Part shown: in pieces, positions 12,748-23,829 of the stretch
How positions within the stretch are numbered: position 1 is the stretch's first letter
Layout: each line of letters opens with the position of its first letter
NCBI GenBank assembly: GCA_029783825.1
Contig: JAREIK010003374.1
Coordinates: 155,852 to 219,851, forward strand
DNA: 64,000 bases
Direction of reading: 5' to 3'
DNA from: Sapria himalayana
Lineage: Eukaryota > Streptophyta > Magnoliopsida > Malpighiales > Rafflesiaceae
Program-made: the position numbers and the translations under genes
Notes under the pieces: model-generated
The model's database searches: none
What the model was told of the DNA's origin: nothing
The model's input: only the letters and a program-made list of their open reading frames with translations

Positions 12748-15125
12748 TTATTTTAATTATTCAGTATAAATTTAATTATTATTTTAATTATTTATCAGTT
12801 TATTTTTATAGAAATATTAATTACAAAATAAATTATTAGTGAGACAGATCTAATTTAAATTAAACCGATATATCCTAAAAAATAAAGAATAAATCTCATT
12901 TTTTTTTCATTTTAATTTTAAATATTCAAATTTAATTATTTATTTGTTTATTTTTATATAATTATTAATTACAAAATAAATTATGAGTTACACAAATATA
13001 ATTTATATAAATTATTTTTCATTAAAATAATATAGATAAACTTTTTAAATGAAAAAAAAAATTTCAAAACAAAAAATTATTATATAGTAATATATTTTGC
13101 TTTGCTTCTGAATCATTTTAGGTTTTGTAATTATATTATAATTGATATCTATCTTATTAATAATAGATTATTAATTTATTTTTTGATCATTATTAGAATA
13201 TTTATCAATAAAATAGTTTAAATTGAATTTATATGATAGATAATTATAATGATTATTATAACTAAATATTGAATTTACTTTTGAAAAAAATATAAAAATT
13301 ATTATATTTTCTAAGGTTATAACCTTTGAAAATATCAAAAAATTATAAAAATAATTATTTTGTTTTTTTATTTTTTAAATAAAACCTATAAACAACTAAA
13401 TGCATACACAGTAAAAAAAGTAAACTCCTAGACCCCGTAATGCCTAAATACAGTAACCATTAAACCGATATATAATACATAATAAATAATAAATCTAATT
13501 TTTATTTCTATTTATAATAATTTTAAATATTCATTTTAATTATATATTAGTTTATTTTTATAGAAATATTTATAACAAAATAAAATATGAGTGCCACAAA
13601 TATAATTTAAATAATTTATTTTTAATGAAATAATATATATACGCATATAAAAGAAGTAAAAATTTAAAAATTTAAAATTATTATCCAGTAATATATTTTA
13701 CTTTAATTTTGAATCGATTTGGGTTTTGAAAATATTTTTTAATTAATTTCTATCTTTTTATTAATAGTTTATTAATTTAATTTTTGATCATTATTATAAT
13801 ATCTATCAATAAAATTTTTTATATTGAATTTATATGATATATAATTATTAAAATATTATATATAAAATATTATATTTACATTTATAAAAATTTAAAATAT
13901 TATTATATTTTCAAAGGTTATAACCTATGAAAATGAGAAAAAATTATAAAATTTGTTTTATTATTTTATTGTTTAAATAAAACTTATAAACCACTAAATG
14001 CTTGAAAACATAAATCACTAAATTTTCAAATGACAAAACATCTAAATACATAAACGATTAAACTGGTATACATTAATAATAAATCATAAATCTCATTTTA
14101 ATTTTTATTCATTATAATTTAAAATTTTTATTTTAATTATTTATCAGTTTATTTTTATAGAAATATTAATTACAAAATAAATTATTAGTGAGAGAGATAT
14201 AATTAAAATTAAACTGGTATACCCTAAATAATAATTAATAAATCTCATTTTTTTTCATTATAATTTTCAATATTCATTTTAATTATTTATTAGATTATTT
14301 TTATATAAATATTAATTACAAAATAAATTATGAGTTAGACAAATAAATTTATATAAATTATTTTTAATCAAAAAAATAAGATAAACTTTTTAAAATAAAA
14401 AAAATTCAAAACAAAAAATTATTATATTGTAATATATTTTGCTTTGCTTTTAATTATTTTAGGATTTGTAATTATATTTTAACAGATATCTACCTTATTA
14501 ATAGTATATTATTAAATTATTTTTTGATCATTATTAGAATATTTATCAATAAAATTGGTTATATTGAATTTATAAGATGTATAAATATAATGATTATTAT
14601 AACTAAATATTGTATTCACTTTTGAAAAAAATTTAAAACTTATTATATTTTCAAAGGTTATAACCTTAAAAAATGAGAAAAAATAATAAAAATAAATTAT
14701 TCATTATTTCATTTTTTAAATAAAACCTATAGATCGTTAAATGCTTACTTACTAAAATTAGTAAGCTCATAAACCCCGAAACCCCTAAATACATAAACCT
14801 TTAACAGCTATATACTACTTAATAAATAATAAATCTCATTTTTATTTTTATTTATTATAATTTTAAATATTCATTTTAATTATTTATAGTTTATTTTTTT
14901 AGAAAAATTATTTAAAAATAAATTTCGAGTGAGACAAATCTTATTTAAATAATTTATTTTAGTAAAAAAAATATAAGCTTATAAAAAGAAGGAAAATTTT
15001 AAAAATTAAATATTATTATTTCGAAATATAATTTGATTTGATTTTGAATCATTTTGTGTTATGTAAATATATTTAAATTACCATTTATATTATTCATAAT
15101 TGATTATTAATTTAATTTTTGAATT
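12748..15125 (+). repeat. Satellite array segment 3, about 3-4 monomers, plus polarity
   Basis: Satellite resumes directly after block A. Anchors lie near 13378, 13978 and 14717. The 13378 monomer is the type marked by AAATGCATACACAGT. The 14717 monomer is the type marked by GTAAGCTCATAAACCCCGAAACCCC. The part at about 12748-14100 is mirrored by about 16600-17912, including the unusual tract ACAGTAACCATTAAACCGATA at 13451 and its reverse complement near 17175. Nothing besides satellite is seen. Confidence 0.9.
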
Positions 15126-15140
15126 TTTTCAAATTTTAAA
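15115..15140. other. Satellite polarity switch (plus to minus)
   Basis: Plus-polarity sequence ends in TTATTAATTTAATTTTTGA and minus-polarity sequence begins at TTTTTTCAAATTTTAAAGATTATAATCTTTGAAAATATAATAAT. The joint falls in shared AT-rich sequence. It lies about 200 bp from the symmetry centre (about 15325) of the block A/block B inverted duplication, so material around the centre has been lost or exchanged. Confidence 0.75.
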
Positions 15141-17387
15141 GATTATAATCTTTGAAAATATAATAATTTTAAAATTTTTTAAAAATGTGAATACAATATT
15201 TAGTATTAATAATAATTATTATAATAACAATATATAATATAAACTAAATATAAACAATTTTATTGATAGATATTATATCAATTATCAAAAAATAAATTAA
15301 TAAGCTATTATTAATATGATAGATATAATTTAAAATTTAATTACAAAAACTAAACTGATTAAAAATCAAAGTAAATTTATTACTAAATAATAATTTTTGT
15401 TTTTTAGCTTTGCCTCTTTTATCAGATTATATATTTTTTTGATAAAAAATAAATTATTTAAATTATATTTGTATCACACATATTTTATTTTGTAATTAAT
15501 ATTTCAATAAATTATATAAATTATATTTAAGGTTTACGAGTTTAAAGATTTAAGTATTTAGGGGCTTTGGGGTTTAGGAGTTTAGAGATTTATTTGTTTA
15601 GGTATTTAATGGTTTATAAGTTTTATTTAAATAATGATATAACAAAAAATTTATTTTTTGTTATTTTTTCGAATTTTTGAAGGTGATAACCTTTGAAATT
15701 ATAACAATTTTTAAATTTTTTTAAATGTGAATACTATATTTAGTTATGATAATAATAATTATTAAATATCATATAAATTCAATATAAACAATTATATTGA
15801 TAGATATTATATTAATGATCAAAAAATAAATTAATAAACTATTATCAATAAGTTAGATATTATTTAAAATATATTTGCAAAACCTAAATTTATTCAAAAT
15901 CAAAGTAAAATAAATTACTAAATAATAATGTTTTTGATGTTTTGCTTCTTTTTATAAGTTTATATTTTTTGTTCTTAAAAGTATATTATTTAAATTATAT
16001 TATTCTTCCTCATAATATATTTTGTAATTTATTATTCTATAAAATTAAACTAAAAAATAATTAAAATAAATATTTAAAATTATATTGAATACAAATAAAA
16101 GTGATATTTATTATTTATTATTTAGGATATACAATTTTAATGATTTAGGTTTTTAGGTATTTTGGGGTTTAGTGATCTAACTTTTTATGCATTTAGTGAT
16201 TTATAGTTTTTATTTAAAGAATGAAAAAACAAAAAAATTAATTTTTTGTTTTTTTTTTTTGAAGGTAACCTTTGAAAATATAATAATTTTTAATTTTTTT
16301 AAATGTGAATATAATATTCAGTTATAATAATCTTAATAATTATATATAATATAAACTCAATATAAATAATTTTATTAATAGATATTATAATAATGATCGA
16401 TAAATAATTAATAAACTATTATTAAAAAGAATGATATAAATTAAAATATAATTGCAAAATCTAAAATGATTCAAAATTAAAATAAAATTTTTTACTAAAT
16501 AATAAATTTTTGTTTTTAAAATTGTGCCTATTTTTATAAGCTTATATTTATTTTTGATGAAATATAAATAATTAAAATTATATATGTCTCACTAATAATT
16601 TATTTTGTAATTAATATTTCAATAAAAATAAAGTGATAAATAATTAAAATAAAAATTTAAAATTATACTGAAGAAAAATTAAAATGAGATTAATGATTTA
16701 TTATTATTGTATACCAGTTTAATAGTTTTGAGATTTAAAATTTTCTAAAATGTGAATACAATTTTTAGTTATAATATTATTAATAATCATACATCATATA
16801 AATTCAATATAAACAATTTTTTTGATAGTTATTATAATAATAATTAAAAATTAAATTAATAAACTATTAATAATAAAATAGATATTAAATAAAAATTATT
16901 TACAAAACCCAAATTGATTCAAAATTAAAGTAAAATAAATTACCAAAAAATAATTTTTAATTTTTAAATTTTTACTTATTTTATATTCGTATATATATTA
17001 TTTCATTAAATATAAATTATTAAAATTATATTTGTCGCACTCATAATTTATTTTGTAATAAATATTTCTATAAAAATAAACTAATAAATAATTAAAATCA
17101 ATATTTAAAATTATAATAATAGAAATAAAAATTAGATTTATTATTTATTATTTATTATGTATTATATATCGGTTGAATGGTTACTGTATTTAGGCATTAC
17201 GGGGTCTAGGAGTTTACTTATTTAAATGTGTATGCAACTAGTAGTTTATAGGTTTTAATTAAAAAATAAAAAAACAAAAACTTTATTTTTATTAATTTTT
17301 GATATTTTAAAAGGTTATAACCTTAGAAAATATAATAATTTTTTAATTTTTTTTCAAAAGTAAATTCAATATTTAGTTATAATAATC

Positions 17388-17428
<41 letters not shown>

Positions 17429-17912
17429 TATAAATTCAATATAAACTATTTTATTGATAAATATTCTAATAATGATCAAAAAATTAATTAATAATCTATT
17501 ATTAATAAGATAGATATCAATTATAATATAATTACAAAACCTAAAATGATTTATAAGCAAAGCAAAATATATTACTATATAATAATCTTTTGTTTTGAAA
17601 TTTTATTTTTCTTTTAAAAAGTTTATCTATATTATTTTGATGAAAAATATTTTATATAAATTATATTTGTGTAACTCATAAATTATTTTGTAATTAATAT
17701 TTATATAAAAATAAACAAATAAATAATTAAATTTGAATATTTAAAATTAAAATGAAAAAAAAATGAGATTTATTCTTTATTATTTAGGATATACTGGTTT
17801 AATTTAAATTAAATCTGTCTCACTAATAATTTATTTTGTAATTAATATTTCTATAAAAATAAACTGATAAATAATTAAAATTAAAATTAAAATTATACTG
17901 AATAATTAAAAT
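15126..17912 (-). repeat. Satellite array segment 4, about 4 monomers, minus polarity
   Basis: Anchors lie near 15618, 16208 and 17250, with a truncated monomer near 16735 where TATACCAGTTTAATAGTTTTGAGATTTAAAATTTTC skips most of the anchor and telomere-like tract. The 17250 monomer carries TGTGTATGCA (the ATGCATACACAG type) and a TA run at about 17390-17426. No gene is seen. Confidence 0.9.
17390..17426. repeat. (TA)n microsatellite
   Basis: About 37 bp of TA dinucleotide between TTATAATAATCAT and CATATAAATTC. The mirrored place on the other side of the symmetry centre (about 13240-13255) reads GATAATTATAATGATTATT without expansion, so it arose after the inverted duplication. Confidence 0.95.
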
Positions 17913-20390
17913 AATTTATTTTGTTCCTCTCTCAACTCTAGAATGATTGCTAAAGCTCTAACCAAAATAATATGAGCTTTTACTTTATCTCTATTTTCTC
18001 TCATCATATTTGATGTTGAATCACTAAGCTATCAAAGGTAATTTGACTCATGTATGCTAACTGACAAAACAAAAGTTGTACCCTTATGTGTTGAAATATC
18101 TAGTTGTTGAGGATGCTATTTATATTGATCATTGTAATTTCTGTTAAAATATCTCTCATGCACACACTCAAAGCAATTTTTTTAAAACATAGTTCACCTC
18201 AAAAAAAATAACCACCTTGTAGCCTATTAGAACAAACTAGCCCCAGGGCAGTTTGAGCAGGGCAAGAAGTATGGGCTCTCTTTCAATCAAGAATCAAAAA
18301 ATTTATTTTATTGGCATGTCTAAGCCTTTTTTTTATATCCTCATGGATATGAAAAGTATCATTTCTTTCTTTTTATATTAAATCAGTTATGTATACAAGC
18401 TCACAATACCCAAAAAGGTGTAAATGAATCATATTCAAATGTATAAAAGGTTTTAATCATTGCTCTAAATATTAGTCTTGCATATTGACACTTGAGGTCA
18501 CAAATCAAAGGAAAAATCCAAAGTGATATTTCAAATCCCAAGAATTTTAGCTATAGAAACTTATAAAGAGTAGTACTCGAGCTTTAACTATTTCTAGGGT
18601 CATGAATTTTGCTCTTGAGGAATGTCCAAAGTTACAATCATTCCTAGTGCAATGACTTTGCAATATAAAGATAAAATGCACAATCTATGGTCATATCCAA
18701 TGCTGTGAATCAGTATTATAGTGATTAAATATGTATTCATGATCATTCTTAGTGCCATAACAATATGTTCAACAGATAGACACAAGTTATGGCATATTCT
18801 CATTGATATGATTTTGTGTTCTAGAGACAAAATATACAATCATGACCATTGTTAATGCTATAATAATATAAAGCAAGAAAGAGACTAAATCCATAACTCA
18901 CCCCATGAGTCATGACTTTGTGTTAGATATACAAAAAGATAAATAGGTGACATTCCTAAAAGTTGTGAATTTCAATTTAAATTTAACACTTAGTTATTTG
19001 ATTATAAAAGTGCAAAACATTAGATTTAGGATATAGGGTTTATGGATTAGGGTTATACTTTAGGGTTTAAGGTTTAGGATATAAAGTTTAGGGTTTATGG
19101 TTTTTTTTGTTATTTTTTTGGAAAATACACACTTTATTTATCATTTAAGCACACAGCTTACAAGAGACTAAAAAGCTGACAAATTTAGGCCAGCCCACCA
19201 AATCCTATGCACCTTGATGATTTTATGCATAAAATACATAAAAAAACATAATGCCTAATAATTCCAAGCGTACGAATACAACTAAAATCACCTGGGATTC
19301 CCGGACTTTAGAGTTGGCATTGAGTCATTATGCGCACTGCATCCTTTACATTCAAATTTGTCCAAGCCTTTTGGAGGAACCTGAATGATGCACCATATTA
19401 AAACTATGCAAATATAAGATTGTGCATGTGTGTGACATGCAGCATCAAGCGTTTGGCTATATCATTGCTATGCAATGGAATACATGTAAAATTGAATACC
19501 CATAAATCCACAAGTCCAAATCTATTGCACATTGTCAATTCATTCTCACCTCTGAATTCCACATTCTTTTGCTCCAATGATCCTCAAAAGAGTATCTCTT
19601 GTGTTAGAATGCTTCATTTTCAAGCTCCAAGAAGTGGCTATATGTTGCACCGACAAAATATCAAAAAATATGCATGGATCGGTGTGGATGTGTGATGAGG
19701 TCCGTCTCATAGTCTAATTATCTACGCGTACAACCAAGCTAAAATACAAGTAAAATTACAAAATACTATAAAGATTCGTATTCTGCTTTTGGGAGTGTAG
19801 TATCACCTAATGTGTATTTACAAAATGCATTAGTGGGCCCCACTTAGAGATACTCATGGGTCCAGTTGACCTCATTGCATGCTACATAGAGAACATACAA
19901 GATTGTGCATGTGAGTATGTCATGATCCGTCTCTACAAGTACATGGTGCATACAGTCTAAAATACAAATAAGACTACAAACATAACCTACAAGTTTGAAT
20001 CTTTCGCTCCCGTGTGGTTGGTCTGGACTCCATTGCTTATTGGCCCTGCTTGGTTATGCTTCGGATTTTTTCGTCTCTCCAATTAATCATGGAATACCCC
20101 CTACACATGTTGGGTTATGGTTGGGTAGCCCTCTATGCTGCCTGATTCGACTAGTGGGACCCACTCCTAGCTACTCCTGGGTTTACTCCCGATCACTTTG
20201 CTCGGTCTCGTAAGTTCTCTGAATGTTATCATCCCGGCTTGCTAGTGGGGCCTTCTACAAGCTGGTGGCCAATAATTTTGGCTGCTTCCAGGACTTGCTG
20301 GCCCCTCTCAATGCTACACTAAAATGGACAAGAATATGTGCACGTGTGTATTGTGGTACATTGCTATGTGTGTGTGGAGCAGCAATATCA
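17913..20390 (-). repeat. Dispersed 2.5-kb block, copy B (inverted)
   Basis: Reverse-complement copy of block A/C. It begins at TTTATTTTGTTCCTCTCTCAAC and ends at GAGCAGCAATATCA, next to the GGGTTTAAGAGTTT of the flanking monomer, so both joints match those of A and C. Its midpoint and that of A are symmetric about roughly 15325. The TATA-like CCTATAAATAG of copy A is here CCTAGAAATAG (minus strand, near 18590-18601). Short plus-strand frames at 19420-19695, 19995-20213 and 20223-20414 are the counterparts of frames in A, but they begin and end differently. I do not call them genes. Confidence 0.85.
19021..19100 (-). repeat. Interstitial telomere-like tract in block B
   Basis: About 80 bp of TTTAGGG-like words on the + strand (TTAGGGTT, TTTAGGGTTTAAGG, TTTAGGGTTTATGG), next to a T-rich run and GGAAAATACACACTTTATTTATC. 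It is the exact counterpart of the tract at 11537-11641, inverted. Confidence 0.85.
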
Positions 20391-23197
20391 GGGTTTAAGA
20401 GTTTTGAAATTTAAGTATTTACGTATTTTGTGGTTTATAGGTTTTATTTAATTATTTAAATAACAAAAAAAAATTTTTTTATGATTTTTTCTCATTTTCA
20501 AGGTTATAACCATTGAAAATATTATAATTTTTAATTTTTTTTCAAATGTTAATACAATATTTAATTATAATAATCATAAAAAGTAAATATCATGTAAATT
20601 CAATATAAATAATTTTATTGATCGATATTATAAAAACTGATCATAAAATAGATTAATAAACTATTATTAATTGTATAGATATTAATTAAAATATATTTGC
20701 AAAACCTAAAATGATTCAAAATCAAAGTCAAATATATTACTAAATAATAATTTTTTATTTTTAAATTTTTGATTCTTTTTATAATCTTATAAATTTTTTT
20801 GATGAAGATAATTTATTTAAATTTTATTTGTCTCATTCATAATTTTATTTTGCAATTAATATTTCTATAAAAATAAACTAATAAATATTTAAAATGAATA
20901 TTAAAATTATAATTAATACAAATAAAAATGAGATTTATGATTAATTATTTAGGGTATACCAGCTTAATGGTTTAAGTATTTAGGAGTTTAGGAGTTTAGT
21001 GATTTAATTGTTTAGGCATTTAGTAGTTTATATGTTTTATTTAAATAATGAAATAACAAAAAAATTATTTTTCCAAGTTTTTATCAATTTTGAAGGTTAT
21101 AATCTTTCTAAATATAATAATTTTTAAATTTTTTTCAAATGTGAATACAATATTTAGTTATAATAAACTTAATAATTATATATCATGTAAATTAAAAATA
21201 AACAATTTTATTGATAGATATTAATAAACTAAATATAATTATAATTATAATAATGATAAAAAAATAAATTAATAAACTATTATTTATTTATAGATATTTA
21301 TATATTATTTAAAAATACTTAAACCTTTAAAGATTGTTTAAATGTTTAAGTATTTAAGGCTTTTGGGGTTTGGAGGTTTAGGAGTTTAAAGATTTAAGCG
21401 TTTAGGTATTTAGTAGTTTATAGGTTTTATATAAACAATAAAATAAAAAAAATATATTTTTGTGATTTTATCTCATTTTCAAAGATGATAACTTTTAAAA
21501 ATATAATAATTTTTAAATTATTTTAAAATGTAAATATAATATTTAGTTATAATAATCTTAATAATTATATATCATGTAAATTCAATATAAACAATTTTAT
21601 TGATAAATATTGTAATAATGATCAAAAAATAAATTAATAATCTATTATTAATAAGATAGATATCAATTAAAATATAATTACAAAACCTAAAATGATTCAG
21701 AAGCAAAGCAAAATATATTACTATAAAATAATTTTTGTTTTGAATTTTTTTTTCATTTAAAAAGTTTATTTATATTTTTATGATGAAAAATAATTTATAT
21801 AAATTATATTTGTCTAACTAATAATTTATTCTGTAATTAATATATTTATAAAAATAAACAAATAAATAATTAAAATGATTATTTAAAATTATAATAAAAA
21901 AATGTGATTTATTATTTAATATTTAGAGATATTGGTTTAATTTAAATTAGATATTTCTCACTAATAATTTATTTTGTAATTAATATTTCTATAAAAATAA
22001 ACTGATAAATATTTAAAATAAAAATTTAAAATTATACTGAATAAAATTTAAAATGAGATTTATTATTTATTATTACTGTATACCAGCTTAATGGATTAAG
22101 AATTTAGAGGTTTTTTCATTTAGGATTTTTGCAATTTATGTTTTTAGGCTTTTAGTGGATTATATGTTTTATTTAAAATACTAAAATATCAAAAAAAAAT
22201 TGTATAATTTTTTCTCATTTTCATAGGTTATAACCTTTGAAAATATAATAATATTTAAAATTTTTTGAAATGTGAATACAATACTTAGTTATAATAATAT
22301 TAATAATTATATATCATATAAATTCAATATAAACAATTTTATTGATATATAATATAATAATGATCAAAATTAAATTTATATTTATATTGATATTAAGATA
22401 GATATTAATTAAAAAATAATTTCAAAACCCAAATTGATTCAAAATTATAGTAAAATATATTTCTTGATAACAATTTTTATTTTTTAAATTTTTACTTCTT
22501 TTATAAGCATAAATATTTTTAAATTATATTTTTCGCACTCTAATTTTTTTTGTAATATATTATTTCTATAAAAATAAACTAATAAATAATTAAAATGTAT
22601 ATTTAAAATTATAATAAATAAAATTAAAAATTAGATTTATTAATTATTAAGTAGTATATAGCGGATTAATGGTTTATGTATTTTGGCATTACGAGGTTTA
22701 AGAGTTTACTGATTTTATGGTGTGTGCATTTAGTGGTTTATAGGTGTTATTTTAAAAAAAATATCAAAAAATTTATTGTTTTTATTTTTTGATATTTTCA
22801 AAGTTTATAACCTTTGAAAATATAATAATTATTAAATTTTTTTCAAAAGTGAATACAATATTTAGTTATAATAATCATTATATTTATATATCATATAAAT
22901 TCAATATATATATTTTTATTGATAAATATTCTAATAATGATCAATTAATAAATTAATAATCTATTATTAATAAGATAGATATCAATTTAAATATAATTAC
23001 AAAACCTAAAATGATTCAGAAACATAGCAAAATATATTACTATATAATTATTTTTTGTTTTGAATTTTTTTTCTTTTAAAAAGTTTATCTATATTTTTTT
23101 TGATGAAAAATAATTATATAAATTATATTTGTCTAACTCAATTTATTCTGTAATTAATAATTATATAAAAATAAATGAATAAATAATTAAAATGAAT
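20391..23197 (-). repeat. Satellite array segment 5, about 5 monomers, minus polarity
   Basis: Anchors lie near 20436, 21038, 21422, 22152 and 22740. The short step 21038-21422 mirrors the short monomer at 9183-9597 on the other side of block A, and the same short monomer precedes block C (44450-44845). This shows that the block and its neighbouring monomers were duplicated together. Similarity to the block A flank fades near 21.9 kb. Similarity to the block C flank seems to continue somewhat further, to about 22.1 kb. No gene is seen. Confidence 0.88.
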
Positions 23198-23665
23198 AAC
23201 GGAGGTCTCACTGTATAACCAAATATTTGTATAACCAAATAATTTATTCTGTTTGTATAACCAAATATATTTTCTTTTTTAATATTTTCATGTGAGTGCA
23301 GGAAAGGAAATATTAAGAGGCCGGGGATGCAGTAGTAGCACAATAACGGAGGTCTCGCTATTTTTGGACCCGTGGAACTGTTCATCATATCTCTCTATTC
23401 TCTCTGTGCGATTTATCTCGACTATTCTGTGTGCTGCATACTGTAAGACATTTTTGTTGCTTTAATCTGTAACGCAAAATCATTTTCTGGTGGATTTTTC
23501 TAGTCGTACTTAGCAACTAGTGAACCACGTTATTTTTGATGTTTATTTCTCATTTTTTATTCTATCATTGATGGTTGCTGAATTGCGATATATATATTGC
23601 TTGTTTTCTATTGTTTTTGTGTTTTTGTATCTCAATCTCACTACCGTGGAAGCACAATTGCCCAA
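23198..23665 (+). repeat. Dispersed 0.5-kb block, copy D1
   Basis: Non-satellite sequence that replaces part of a monomer. It opens with ACGGAGGTCTCACTG and three TGTATAACCAAAT words, continues with GTGCAGGAAAGGAAATATTAAGAGGC, and ends at CCGTGGAAGCACAATTGCCCAA, where satellite resumes. Compared with D2 it lacks about 122 bp after GGTCTCGCT. ACGGAGGTCTC occurs twice here, at the left edge and near 23345. The minus-strand frame 23161-23388 has no recognisable domain and is broken in D2. Function is unknown; the composition resembles a gene leader (see findings). Confidence 0.8.
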
Positions 23666-23801
23666 TAATTATATATGATATACCGGTTTAATGGATCGAT
23701 TATTTAGGGGTTTTGTCGTTTAGGAGTTTAGCAATTTATGTTTTTATGGATTTATTGGTATATAGGTTTTATTTAAATAATAAAAATAAATTTTTTTTTT
23801 G

Positions 23802-23829
23802 ATTTTTAAAGGTTATAACCTTTAAAAAT
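23802..23829. repeat. Perfect 28-bp palindrome, matched variant (C-G pair changed to T-A)
   Basis: The half-site is ATTTTTAAAGGTTA instead of ATTTTCAAAGGTTA, and the other arm carries the matching change, so the palindrome is still perfect. Confidence 0.92.

Noticed and set aside
18600..18839. 79-codon frame shared by block B (18600-18839 minus) and block C (47026-47265 plus)
   Set aside because: It lies across the ~100-bp tandem units and is disrupted in copy A. The translation resembles no family and shares its repeat structure with the DNA, so it is likely a by-product of the tandem repeat.
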